From the NCBI GenBank assembly GCA_941918925.1, contig OW799233.1, positions 131,154,833 through 131,218,832 on the forward strand: 64,000 nucleotides of DNA, in the 5' to 3' direction. Origin of the DNA: Phyto melanocephala (taxonomy: Eukaryota > Arthropoda > Insecta > Diptera > Rhinophoridae). A program made the translations under genes and the position numbers. Below, piece by piece: positions 33,519-44,855 of this stretch; the first letter of the stretch is position 1; each line of letters opens with the position of its first letter. The notes below the pieces were generated by a model. The model did no database searches. It had not been told where the DNA came from and worked only from the letters and a program-made list of their open reading frames with translations.

Positions 33519-36500
33519 TTATTCCTCTTCTTCGCCATCCAAAATCACTTTGAAGCTAAAAGGTTGGAAGGCATAACCCAAACCTTCGTAGAATTTACTC
33601 ATAAATTCAACCCTGTGATAGATAGAAAAGTTCACAGGTTATTAATTGTTGAATTATAAATATAATTAGTATGTGGAAATTACCAGTGTAAACGTAAGGT
33701 ATGCAAGAAGGCAGATAAACCCTCCATCATAACCAATATCGCTAACGTGAAGAGGCACCAGGCACCAAAGATTAAGAACACAAAAATAACGCCACCATAT
33801 CCCTTTTGTTTAAGTCCTAAAGACAACACCATGTTCCACAGAACTTCAGACAATTCTAGAAAAATAAATATATTGGATTATGTCAAGATTAAAACAGAAG
33901 AAACTCATTACACTTACGGGCATGCGCCAATGACAAGGCCCACAAACGCAAATAGGAGGCAGTATGAGAAATCGTACTGAGCACATACTCAATAGTGTGA
34001 ATGGCTTGATGAATGTAAATTTCACTCATGGGCTCATCATCATGACCATGAGCGCCACCTTCATGACAATCCGACGCTGAAGACAATTGAGTCTCCCCTT
34101 CGTTTAATTCAATATTTCCAGTTAATTCACCATTCTGTTTAGACTATGTATCAAAAATACAAGAGAATTTCATTAAAATCATGTGACTTTAATATTAAGG
34201 AACATCTTACGTGATCTTGGTTTTTACGGGTGAACTTAATGTACAATGGTTTGCCTAATAACATCCAGGGTATGCAAATCAGGGCAATAAACACAAATAC
34301 TCTCTCAATTGCAGGTTGACTATTGAACATGTACTCACTGCAACCTTCTAGTGGTAGTGAATTTTTGAACAACATCATGTTAATGAACATAATCAAAACA
34401 GATGGAGCACAACCGGGTGTATTAGGCTGGAAGTCAGTTTTGGCATTATATTGAACCCACTTGAAGAACATCATGAAGACCATGTAACCAAACAACAAGA
34501 CCAAGAAAAGAATTTGTGGCACAAATTCCAAAAATATGCTCGAGACACGTTTGAAGTGAACAAAGTTGACGACTGACATACAGACACCAAAGATCATATG
34601 AATGACACCGGTAATTATGGACAATTTCATTTTGTAGGTGTTTAAGAAAATGATTTTATTGTCAGCCATTTGCCAAATCGGGTCCATACCAATAGGATAA
34701 ACACCCTCAACATGGTATTCTGGATTCAATTGCATTGATGGATTTTCCAAAACCGTGGTGGTATTGTAGCGAATGGTCCAGGTGGAACCAAATATATTCA
34801 TAGATTTGGAGAACACATCATTGTAGATAAAACCAGTGTAGCAAGAGAAAATACCCATAAGCAAGATAATGTAACGACCTCCGAAGAAGATGTTCCAAAT
34901 TTCACCGCCCTTTGTGCGGCACAAAGATTTCTCATACAAACACATCCAGCCACCGAATAAGGTCAAAATTAAACCGTGACCCAAATCGCCAAACATGACA
35001 GCGAACAAGAAGGGGAATGTTATACAAGTGTACAAGGCAGGATTACACTCACGATACGAGGCAATACCGTAGGCATCGATCAAGTTCTGGAAACCACGAG
35101 TAAATTTGTTGGTCCGATTAAAAGTTGGAGGCTGTTCGTTAGTGTCAATCACATTTAAGAATGATGGTATGGTACTACCTACAGCAGCCGAACCATCAGA
35201 TAAAGCCTTCTGCACAACCGGCAAATCTTTAGTGGGCACCCAGCATTCACCAATCAAGCACTTTTTGGTTACGTCCATGTTGAACAAGTTTAAAGTGTGA
35301 TAAATCGCCTTCATTTTCTTGACCATAATCGACCAGGATGGTAAATTCTTGGAGACAGTAGCCAAAACACGGCTGCGATGATCTTCGGTTTGGCTCAAAA
35401 CAAGTTTTAAATCCTCCAAACGAGTGCGTACACCCTTGACCATTTCATCACGTTCGGTATGAGAGCTGGGGCAAGGGTACATGGAGGCATGAAAACCAGT
35501 GCAAACTTTCTTTATGCGATTCTTCAACTGTTCACCCTGAAAGAAAGCCACGAAGACGGTCTTGTAGATAGGATGACCAGTGCTAGGATCATTCAAGGGC
35601 TCGTCCAAGTCAGAGCGTTTAAGGAAAACATTACCGCGAGAAATACGCCACAACATGCGTTCAAAAGCAAAGACACGCTCTCGATTAATAACACCAGCCA
35701 CAAAACCCAAACGACCACGGTTTTGAGTAGCAGCAGCATCATCTACGACTACACCGCCTACACCACGGTTACTTGAATCCAAATTAAGCACTTCTTGGTC
35801 TGAAAAGAAGCCCTGGGTATTCTCCAATACTTTGCGCAATTCAGTCAATTCCAAATAGTTTGATTTTAAGTTGACTTCGTTTTGGGCCAATTCTAAAATT
35901 TCATTTTCCGTTTTTTCCAAATGGGCTTCCAAATCAATGATTTCTCTTGGATTCGGAGCCTTGGGAATATCGTCCAAAATATCGGGCAAAGTAATGCCAT
36001 CTTTTTTAATTTCGGCTTCAATGTAACGAATCTTACGTTCCAATTCATCGCAACGACGTACCTCAGTGACGAATTTACGCTGGAATGCATTAACACCGCT
36101 GTTTAACTGAGGAAGAAAGAGGACAGAAAAAATTATTAAGACGTAGCATAAAAAAATCATATACCACTGAGAAGAATTTTATGGTTTTAAGTTTTTAAGA
36201 GTTGTATAAAACTATTTAAATTTAATTTTTTTTTTTTTTTTTAATATTTTCGATTTATAGAAATTGTTTAACAGCTCGCTATATATGTATTGCTACTTTT
36301 CAATAAATTCTTAATTTATGGAGAATTTTCAATAACGATTTCACGATTTATATTTAGTCAATATTTAAAAAGTTCTCTGTTTATGGATGATTTTTCAATA
36401 TTTGCTCTACTTAAGTGCAGAACATTTTTGGTTTCTAGAAAATTTTTCCTAACTGTAGGAAATTTAATATACATTTTTCGATAATATTTTCTTATCTGTT

Positions 36501-36721
36501 GTTTATTTGTAATCTGTAAAATATTTTATTTCAATTTTAAATTTTATTGTTTGTTTAACTCTTGTTAAGGAAAAAAAATTAATTAGGCAGTAAATTTAAC
36601 TTACATCACGAAATTGTACACAGCCAGTTTCACCCAACTCTGAAACAGATGTATAGGCGGCTTCGGGTTGTATAAACATTTGGCACAATGCCATTTCTTC
36701 ACTCCGAAACATGTCACCCAT
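33519..36721 (-). CDS. Vha100-2: V-type proton ATPase 116-kDa subunit a (paralog 2, Vha100-2)
   Basis: Exons on the minus strand are 36605-36721, 34211-36106, 33918-34143, 33684-33855 and 33519-33612, with phases 0, 0, 1, 2; product 834 aa. It begins [16 protein letters not shown] and continues [15 protein letters not shown], then [16 protein letters not shown], a close match to what I recall of Drosophila Vha100-2. The N-terminal half is the cytosolic arm that binds V1 stator subunits; the C-terminal half holds about eight membrane helices, including [14 protein letters not shown] and [15 protein letters not shown]. The TM7 arginine is residue 737 in [15 protein letters not shown], followed by the canonical Gln747 made across the phase-1 intron. 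It pumps protons into endomembrane compartments or across apical membranes. It differs from the neighbouring paralog mainly in a linker around residues 150-165 ([12 protein letters not shown]) and in the loop before TM7. The ATG context is CACCATGG. Confidence 0.95.
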
Positions 36722-36750
36722 GGTGAAGACTTGTTAAATATGATTCCCTG
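36722..36750 (-). promoter_or_regulatory. Vha100-2: 5' UTR splice acceptor of Vha100-2
   Basis: The minus strand reads ATTTTATTTGCAG then GGAATCATATTTAAC, ending at the start codon. This is a strong acceptor (AG at 36748-36749), leaving 26 nt of 5' UTR on the ATG exon. A non-coding exon and promoter must therefore lie upstream, at higher coordinates. Confidence 0.6.
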
Positions 36751-37060
36751 CAAATAAAATTAAAAAAAAAAACAAGAAACAAATTATTGGAATAATGTTT
36801 TAAATAAAAGACTAAGACTAAATAGAATCCGCCTATTAATGCCAACAGTTAGAATAATTATATAATAGTTTATTAAAATTAATTAATTTTAAAATCAAAT
36901 TCAAAAATAGTTTTAGTCCTTAATCAAATTGCTGACACATTAATTGTTATTTAGTTGTCTTCACCTTATTTAATGTGAACAAACTGTAAGCAAACCATAG
37001 TGTAAACACATAAGGTGATAGCGCAGAGAGAGAGAGAGAGTACTTTGTGTCTCTCTTTTT

Positions 37061-38043
37061 TATACCCTTCACCTGAGGTGCACAAGGGTATATATAGCAT
37101 TTTCGTTTCGTTATTACTTTCTACAATTTTCATTTCCGACCCCATAAAGTATATATTTTCTGAAAGCTTATGAATAGAGGAGTGAATTAAGCCCTGACCG
37201 TCTACCCGTCTATCCGTGTGTTGGTTGAAATCAACTTTTAGAAGCATGAGGAACATAGATCTGTGTATGGTATCAATCTTTTGGAAATATCCGGGAGTGA
37301 ATTGCTATTGAAATTCAGCACAATCGTCCCATAACCTTCTGAGATATGAGTAAATAAACACGACTGCCTCTGTTTTTTCCCATATTTTCACCACCAAAAT
37401 TAAAAATTTTCAGCCATAAAATAATTTTTAGGTACCTTTGCTACCATTTGTACATATAATATGCCTCTAGAGATATTCGTGAACAATTTTGAATAAAGCG
37501 GCCTCTAATCGGTAAAGCTATAGGCAAAAAAAAATTTTTTTAAATATATATTCCAAAGAGTCAATATTGGTATCATCTAAAAGAACTTGACTAGCGCAAT
37601 ATAAGCACTATAAAAAAATAAAAAATCATTGTTGGCTGCCACTACAAAATGGCGGACAATAAATTTATATATGGGCAAAATCTGGTATTTTAAAATGTAA
37701 CTTCTTGAGCCCACCTCAATATTGGTATAAAATTAAAGGGCTTGACTAGTAGAATACAGTAAATTATTAAAAAATTTAAAATCTAAGATGGCGTCTAAAC
37801 AAAAATGGCGGAATAAATTTGTTAAACCCCATCAATATGGGTATCAAATGAAAGGGCTTGACTAGTAGAATACAGTTAACTACGTAAAAATTCAAAATCC
37901 AGCATGGCGTCGGAAATGATAAAGAAAAATGGCGTATATCATGAAATATAGGTTAAGCTACGATGTGGGATTATACCTATGTACATGATGGTGAAGGGTA
38001 TTATCAGATTCGGCATGGCCGAATATAGCACTCTTTTTGTTTG
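37061..38043 (+). mobile_element. DINE-1/mini-me-like element, family A, full-length reference copy
   Basis: It starts TATACCCTTCACCTGAGGTG and ends GATGGTGAAGGGTATTATCA, then GATTCGGCATGGCCGAATAT and AGCACTCTTTTTGTTTG. Inside: CCCATAAAGTATATATTTTC, AGAGGAGTGAATTAAGCCC and CCGTCTACCCGTCTATCCG. Subterminal repeats CCTTCACC and GGTGAAGG face each other. This is the most complete family A copy in the window. Confidence 0.75.
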
Positions 38044-40299
38044 TTTTTTCACATCATTATTTGTAACCAATGTTCTGAATATAGTTTTAAGTAAGTCTAT
38101 TTAGCAGTATAGTTCTTGTGGAAAAAAAAAACTTTCTACATTCGCTGAAAAATAAATGATACAAAAAATAACCTGATGTTTGACAAGAGGGTTTTGGTAA
38201 CGTTTAACAGAATGTAAATATTTCTTAATTAAATATTTTTTGTTTATTTCTGGCTTAAGTTCACTTTAATATTTTATGAAGAAATTAATTTTTTTTATTA
38301 CAACTAATGAAATGTTTTCAAACGAAAATTAATAAAAAGACTAAATCATTTAATATTGACTTAAGCAAAAGTACAAATAGAAAAAAAAATAAGAAAATTG
38401 TACCAAAAATATATTGAGCGTACCAGTGTACCACTAGACCTTCGATTGTACCACAGATCCCAACTATGCTTTACAGCTTTCAATATTGTTTTAATGGGTT
38501 TGTTAGTTAGGATAAAAATAGTGTTGTCTCTTTCAACAATATGTATCTGTTTCTTGTAAATTTTTACCCCATGAAAAGCTACTATACATATTTAATACAC
38601 AGTAACACGTTTTGTTTATGTGACAGATTTTGTCAGCTTATTCTTAACATCACGATACAAATCTACTAACTGAACTGAATAAGGTTTAAATGTTTATCTA
38701 TAAAATGTACAACCAGAAAATTATTGTCATTTAAATAACAATAAAATATATTAGTGACTACAGAAATCGATAAAACTATAGGTGACTTTTTTTAACGAAA
38801 AGAATTTAAAACAAGTTAAAGAATGGCACTACTGATATATTTTTTCTTTTATTTTTCGAGCTCTATCTTACTTTCAGCAGATGAGCAATACACCAGCAAA
38901 TATAATTTTTACAGGGTCTTAAACAAATATTGTGATGGGTTACAAAGGGAATGACAGAAATTAGAATGCCGCACACGTTTTTGTTTTTTTGGTTAAGGGT
39001 AATAAAATAAATTTGAAAAAAGCGTTGGATTCCTAGAACATTTGCGCATGAAAGAGGTTAACATCATCAATTTACACAAATATATTGGTTCTTTTTCATA
39101 TGTTTGATTCTTAAAATTATAAAAAATGAGGCCAATTACATATGAATAGTAACCCAACAGAATGTTATGATAAGAACTCATTTTGTATACAAATTATTTA
39201 AAAAATTGTTCTAAATTAAATGAAAACAATAAAACGTGTAAAATGTGTATATGCAAATGGAACATGCATTAAGAATTAAAAAAAAAATTGTTTAGATTCT
39301 ATAAAAAATCATGTTTTTGTCTATCACTGTATTAGCATATTATTCACCTTTTGCTTAAAATACTACAGGTCTGTGTTTTTAAAATGTTTTTTTTTTATAA
39401 TTTTTGTTGGCCATTCGACCGTACAAATGGCCCAAATAAAGAACAACAACAACAATCAACAAAAACAAATTCTTCATGTTTTTATAGTTATTTTTGTGAT
39501 TATAAATTTTCAGACAGAATTTTTTTCTGTCTGTCTGTCTGTCTGTCTGTCAGTCTAGCATTCTAATATACAACAATAAATTGTCATCTATTTTAGCTAA
39601 ATTTTCATAAGAGCAGAGTATTTATAAACGACCTTTCTCTCTTTTTTTTCTAAAAAAAAAATATTTTATTTTATGTATAAAACAAAAGCAAAGATTATTT
39701 GTCTAATTAAAATTTACTGCAGTCTGTTTATGAGTTTTACTTTAAAAATATTTATTAGTACAAACATATTTAGTATTTATATGTCATAAATATGAAATGA
39801 ATACATTTAAAATAAATAATTAAAATTTCTAATAATTATTAATACTAAGCAGTATTATTTAATTAAATTAAGCAGTATTATGAATTAAAAGAATCAAAAT
39901 GCATTCGTTCCCGTTGCCCAAAATAAGAGTTGACTTAAAGTATAAATACGATCAGAATATAATTTTAAATTATATTTAAATTAAACTTTGAATGAATTCA
40001 TAAAAAAATTTAAGAAAACGAATTTTATACACCTTACGGCTCGATGGTATGAAAACTATAACACTTATCTAATAAATAATCCTACATTCTGTGTTCAACG
40101 ATATATTCTAAATACCACTTTTATATATAGATTCAAGCTTATATTTAACAAAAAAAAATATATATTTTTTTAACTAAACTTAAGTACCATCAGTCAAGTG
40201 TTCAAAGTGTTTTCCGTTATTTAGTAGACTTCTTGAAAGCACCTGCATTAGACTTCATACTTGTAAAAATTTTGATAAAGAGGATAATGAAAAACGTGC
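38044..40299. other. AT-rich intergenic DNA with a GTCT microsatellite
   Basis: About seven GTCT units lie at 39527-39555. A 43-codon frame with a signal-peptide-like start lies at 38823-38954 and is listed separately. Nothing else is supported. Confidence 0.45.
38823..38954 (+). CDS. Possible short secreted peptide ORF (43 aa)
   Basis: The frame encodes MALLIYFFFYFSSSILLSA followed by DEQYTSKYNFYRVLNKYCDG. The first 19 residues look like a signal peptide with a plausible cleavage before Asp20. The QYTSKYN stretch is faintly like the start of insect chemosensory proteins (EKYTSKYD), but the rest does not follow that family, no second exon was found, and a chance frame in AT-rich DNA remains likely. 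Confidence 0.2.
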   Translation: MALLIYFFFYFSSSILLSADEQYTSKYNFYRVLNKYCDGLQRE

Positions 40300-41000
40300 T
40301 TGCAAATAACAGTAACACCAAAAATAAATAAAAACGTTGAAGTAGTGGAGGTTAAAATTGATAATACACAAATAATACCACTGTGCATTATATCCATTGC
40401 TAAAAACAATAAACTAAAGGACAGTGATATTTCCCATATATTGGAAACAATCGATGATGAAGTTTTTTTGGAAGAGTTTCCATCAGACGCTGATTCGATT
40501 GTTGATGAAATTGAGGACCTCAATGATCAGAACCAGATACAAAAACTTTTTGATCACATCATTGCAGTCGACAACGAAGATAAACACTTTGATGAAGGTG
40601 AAAACCCGGGATGTAGCAGAGCTTATAAATCGTGTTAACGATTTTATAGCGACGACGATATTCCTATATCTAATTTATTAGGCAGTATCGTAACAGTCAC
40701 CCCACCATATTGAAGTAAGCAAACTTCAATAGCGAGACCACTTGCATTTACTGGCATGAAACAGGGACTTATAGAAGTTATGGAAAACATGGCATCCCAT
40801 GATAATTTTAATATTTTTAATAATAATATTTTTAATATTTTTAAATTATTGAGCATATTGTATTTCAAACAAACTTGTATGCTCAACAATCTGGCAAACG
40901 ATACACTCCAACAAATGTCTCAGAAATACAAGCTTTTATTGGAATAAACTTTCTAATTGGAACAAAACTCCAGGCCAGTTACAGAGACTATTAGTAAATA
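40300..41000 (+). pseudogene. piggyBac-like transposase remnant
   Basis: An acidic frame from 40300 (DEVFLEEFPSDADSIVDEIED) resembles piggyBac N-termini. Further on, in another frame, 40850-41000 reads IIEHIVFQTNLYAQQSGKRY, then TPTNVSEIQAFIGINFLIGT and KLQASYRDY before a stop. This matches the conserved block ahead of the catalytic domain in piggyBac transposases (TNLYA, AFIGIN.LMG, SYRDYWS). Frameshifts and stops separate the parts and the catalytic aspartates are absent, so it is dead. Confidence 0.65.
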
Positions 41001-41213
41001 AAGCAATCACATAAGCGCGATGGTATACAAATTATATCACATCCTTGCACGAAATCATATAAAAAAATTTATTTTGTTTAACATTTTCAATAAATTACTC
41101 TTATAAATAAAAGCAAATAAAACTCTTTTTTAATTTTTGTCGATTTCATAGTGCGCCGGAAAGAGTTACCATACATATATTTTTTTTAATTTCTTTTGTA
41201 TTTTTCCAATATT

Positions 41214-41417
41214 GGGTGCCCCGGTGGACTAGTCAGTAGTTTGGGGGATGCGAGCTCGATTCCCGCCACAGACTCTGGACTGGTCTGCTTCTCTTGCTCT
41301 TCTATTCTAACTATTTCTATTCTTCACTCTATTAAGGCGTCACAATGGACCGTAATGGTCTCCAGGTGAGGGTGTAAGGGTAACTTTGCACCTGCCTTAC
41401 CTACCTACCTACCTACC
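41214..41417 (+). mobile_element. tRNA-headed SINE with (TACC)n tail
   Basis: The head reads GGGTGCCCCGGTGGACTAGT then CAGTAGTTTGGGGGATGCGA and GCTCGATTCCCGCC: an A-box-like TGGACTAGTCAG and a B-box-like GCTCGATTCCC at tRNA-like spacing. A pyrimidine-rich body follows, then GGACCGTAATGGTCTCCAGG, and the 3' end is about five TACC repeats. TTTMCAATATT flanks both ends (41203-41213, 41418-41428), an 11-bp duplication with one mismatch, as expected for LINE-mediated insertion. It landed inside a mini-me fragment. Confidence 0.65.
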
Positions 41418-41428
41418 TTTACAATATT

Positions 41429-41572
41429 AATTTCCGTCCCCATAAAGTATATGTTTTCTTAAAGCGTATGAATAAGGAAGTCTATTCAGAAATATTCGTG
41501 TGTCCGTTAAAATCAAGTATAATCGGGTCACAATCTGCCTGACGTTGACCAAAGAAGCACGTCTGCTTCTTT
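41429..41572 (+). mobile_element. Mini-me-like family A fragment split by the SINE
   Basis: AATTTCCGTCCCCATAAAG, TATATGTTTTCTTAAAGCG and TATTCGTGTGTCCGTTAAAA match the mini-me core. The part before the SINE is decayed. Confidence 0.5.
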
Positions 41573-42185
41573 TTATACCCGCCACCAAAAAAATTGTGGG
41601 GGTATATTCATTTTGTCATTCCGTTTGTAACACATCGAAATATCCATTTTAGACCCCATAAAGTATATATATTATGAATCAGTGTTTGATTTGATGACGA
41701 TCTAGCTATGTCCGTCCGTCTGTCCGTCTGTTGAAAGCACGATAGAGGTCGCACCGAAAAAGCTAGGGGGTCTCAAATTTTGCCAAAATCTTTCTTATAG
41801 ACAAGGTTTGTTTGGTATTGAAAATAGGCTATATCGGAATATTAGGAAGAGAGTTATAGCTCGGAAAGCAAGAGTAGGTCGAAAAAACGGTGTCCTTCGC
41901 ACATCGAATAAAATGGAATTGTGTCCAGACGCATAAACGTAGAGTCATGAAACTTCGAATATACATTTATCGAGTCAAAAGAATGTTTTTCCCTGAAAAT
42001 CGCTTAAATCTATGAATTAGGAAAAGAGTTATCCATCAAAATGTACGAAAATTTATACCGCACAGTGTATTTTTCAGTATATTTAAAAACAAAAACGTCA
42101 TAAAAGCAACAAAATTGAATGTACGACTCTGAAATTTTGCACACTTTGCTTTTTGGAAAGACGCTTTCTTGTGACGGAAAATCAA

Positions 42186-43905
42186 TGTGCCACGCCCACT
42201 TTTACGCCCACCTCCCATATAACGTTTTGCCTAAAATTCATATAATTTCTCTATAAATAAAGATTTTGGAATAATAAAGGGCTATATTGAAACACTTAAG
42301 TTGTACTCATTCGCAAAAACAACTTTGACACGCCTACTATAACGCCCACTTTTCACGTTATCTACCGTTAATGAAATTTAAAAACTCATAAAACCGACAA
42401 AATTAGAGGTATGATGATAAAATTTGCTACGTACATCCCTCTAGGCAATATCATTACTGCACCAGAAAATTAAGGTGCCACGCTCACTTTTACGCCCACA
42501 TCCCATATAACGTTTTACCTAAAATTCATATAATTTCTCTATTAATAAAGATTTTGGAATAATAAAGGGCTATATTGAAACACCTAAGTTGTACTCATTC
42601 GCAAAAACAACTTTGACACGCCTACTATAACGCCCACTTTTCACGTTATCTACCGTTAATGAAATTTAAAAACTCATAAAACCGACAAAATTAGAGGTAT
42701 GATGATAAAATTTGCTACGTACATCCCTCTAGGCAATATCATTACTGCACCAGAAAATTAAGGTGCCACGCTCACTTTTACGCCCACATCCCATATAACG
42801 TTTTACCTAAAATTCATATAATTTCTCTATTAATAAAGATTTTGGAATAATAAAGGGCTATATTAAAACACCTAAGTTGTACTCATTCGCAAAAACAACT
42901 TTGACACGCCTACTATATCGCCCACTTTTCACGTTATCTACCGTTAATGAAATTTAAAAACTCATAAAACCGACAAAATTAGAGGTATGATGATAAAATT
43001 TGCTACGTACATCCCTCTAGGCAATATCATTACTGCACCAGAAAATTAAGGTGCCACGCTCATTTTTACGCCCTCCTCGCATATAACGTTTTACCTACAA
43101 TTCATATAATTTCTCTATAAATAAAGATTTTGGAATAATAAAGGGCCATATTGAAACACTTAAGTTGTACTCATTCGCAAAAACAACTTTGACACGCCTA
43201 CTATAACGCCCACTTTTCACGTTATCTACCGTTAATGAAATTTAAAAACTCATAAAACCGACAAAATTAGAGGTATGATGATAAAATTTGCTACGTACAT
43301 CCCTCTAGGCAATATCATTACTGCACCAGAAAATTAAGGTGCCACGCTCACTTTTACGCCCACATCCCATATAACGTTTTACCTAAAATTCATATAATTT
43401 CTCTATTAATAAAGATTTTGGAATAATAAAGGGCTATATTGAAACACCTAAGTTGTACTCATTCGCAAAAACAACTTTGACACGCCTACTATAACGCCCA
43501 CTTTTCACGTTATCTACCGTTAATGAAATTTAAAAACTCATAAAACCGACAAAATTAGAGGTATGATGATAAAATTTGCTACGTACATCCCTCTAGGCAA
43601 TATCATTACTGCACCAGAAAATTAAGGTGCCACGCTCATTTTTACGCCCTCCTCGCATATAACGTTTTACCTACAATTCATATAATTTCTCTATTAATAA
43701 AGATTTTGGAATAATAAAGGGCTATATTAAAACACCTAAGTTGTACTCATTCGCAAAAACAACTTTGACACGCCTACTATATCGCCCACTTTTCACGTTA
43801 TCTACCGTTAATGAAATTTAAAAGCTCATAAAACCGCCAAAATTAGAGGTATATTTGCTACGTATATCCTTCTACTCAATGTAATTGTTGTGCCAAAAAG
43901 TTTAG
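42186..43905. repeat. 288-bp tandem array, six units
   Basis: The landmark GGTGCCACGC recurs at 42475, 42762, 43050, 43338 and 43626, spacings of 287, 288, 288 and 288, with diverged versions at 42186 and 43905. Each unit carries CCCATATAACGTTTTACC, GCAAAAACAACTTTGACACG and CCGACAAAATTAGAGGTATG. Units differ by shared diagnostic changes (CACATCCC against CCTCCTCGC; TATAACG against TATATCG). Confidence 0.9.
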
Positions 43906-44123
43906 GTGACACGCCCACTTTAACGCCAACCTCCCATATAACGCTTTATCTAAAATTCATGTAATTTCTCTATTGACAAAGTTTTTGGAAGAATTAAGGA
44001 TTATATTAAAATATCCAAGTTGTATTTATTAGCAGAAGCTTCATTGACACCCCTACTTTAACGCCCACTTTCACTAAAAGGCTAAATTTACGAAAACATT
44101 TTACTATCATATCGAAGCTAATA

Positions 44124-44740
44124 AGGGTGGTTCAATTTTAAAGGCCGATGTTGATTTTAAATAAAACACAAATTATTTAAGAAATTATTATAATTTCTTT
44201 TTATAATGATAATATTTGTACGGTTCAATTATGTATTTAATAAAATATAGGCCAAATGGCCCCCCCATCCTTGGCGCCACTTCTCTATCTGATGGTACAA
44301 ATTTTCAATGACAATGTTGATGCTCAATTGTTGGGCGTGATGATGAGTCGAGGTTAACTGCTCTTTTGCCACACTATCGCAAAAAACTGCAATAGTTCCC
44401 ATTCAACGAACTAAGAAGGCATTCACAGATTTTCTAACATTTTATACAGACCTGTTTTGCAGAAATTTAAATATTTTTTACAATTCTCCCGATTGTGGAC
44501 GAATTTGAACGATTATGTTGATCAAAAGAATTACGAAGTTCACAAAATGCATTTTGATTTGAACGTCCATTTTTATAAAAAACCTGAATAACTTTAAAGC
44601 GTTGCTCATTTGCGTATCTTTCTACGAAACAAATTGAGTAAGTTTGAGATTGAGAAATGTCAAGTGAAATGCAGAAAACAAATTTAAAGACTAGGTGTAG
44701 TTCACCTTTAAATATGGGCCCTTAAAATTTAACCACCCTC
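44124..44740 (-). mobile_element. Mariner/Tc1-like deletion derivative nested in the family B element
   Basis: The 5' end AGGGTGGTTCAATTTTAAAGG mirrors the 3' end (complement AGGGTGGTTAAATTTTAAGGG), with TA on both outer sides. Host sequence resumes with CAAAGAATGATT, matching the family B copy at 28.6 kb. The minus strand keeps broken transposase-like phrases but no frame. Confidence 0.6.
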
Positions 44741-44855
44741 TACAAAGAATGATTAATGATTAACAAAATAATAAATATTGTGCTTTAAATGTACACAAAA
44801 TTGGTGGTGGGTATAAAAGATTCGGCACAGCCGAATATAGTGCTCTTACTTGTTC

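Larger units (their letters stand above)
41573..44855 (+). mobile_element. DINE-1-like element, family B, longest copy with internal satellite
   Basis: It starts TTATACCCGCCACCAAAAAA then ATTGTGGGGGTATATTC and ends GGTGGTGGGTATAAAAGATT, then CGGCACAGCCGAATATAGTG and CTCTTACTTGTT. Subterminal CGCCACC and GGTGGTG face each other, a GTCC/GTCT run sits near the start, and the 3' palindrome TTCGGCACAGCCGAA is intact. It contains the 288-bp tandem array (42186-43905) and a mariner-like deletion derivative (44124-44740). No protein coding. Confidence 0.75.

Noticed and set aside
36966..37256. 96-aa minus-strand frame after Vha100-2
   Set aside because: It is a translation of the start of the family A element and its microsatellite.
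40644..40947. Frames 40644-40889 (minus) and 40756-40947 (plus)
   Set aside because: They overlap the broken piggyBac-like sequence in non-homologous frames.
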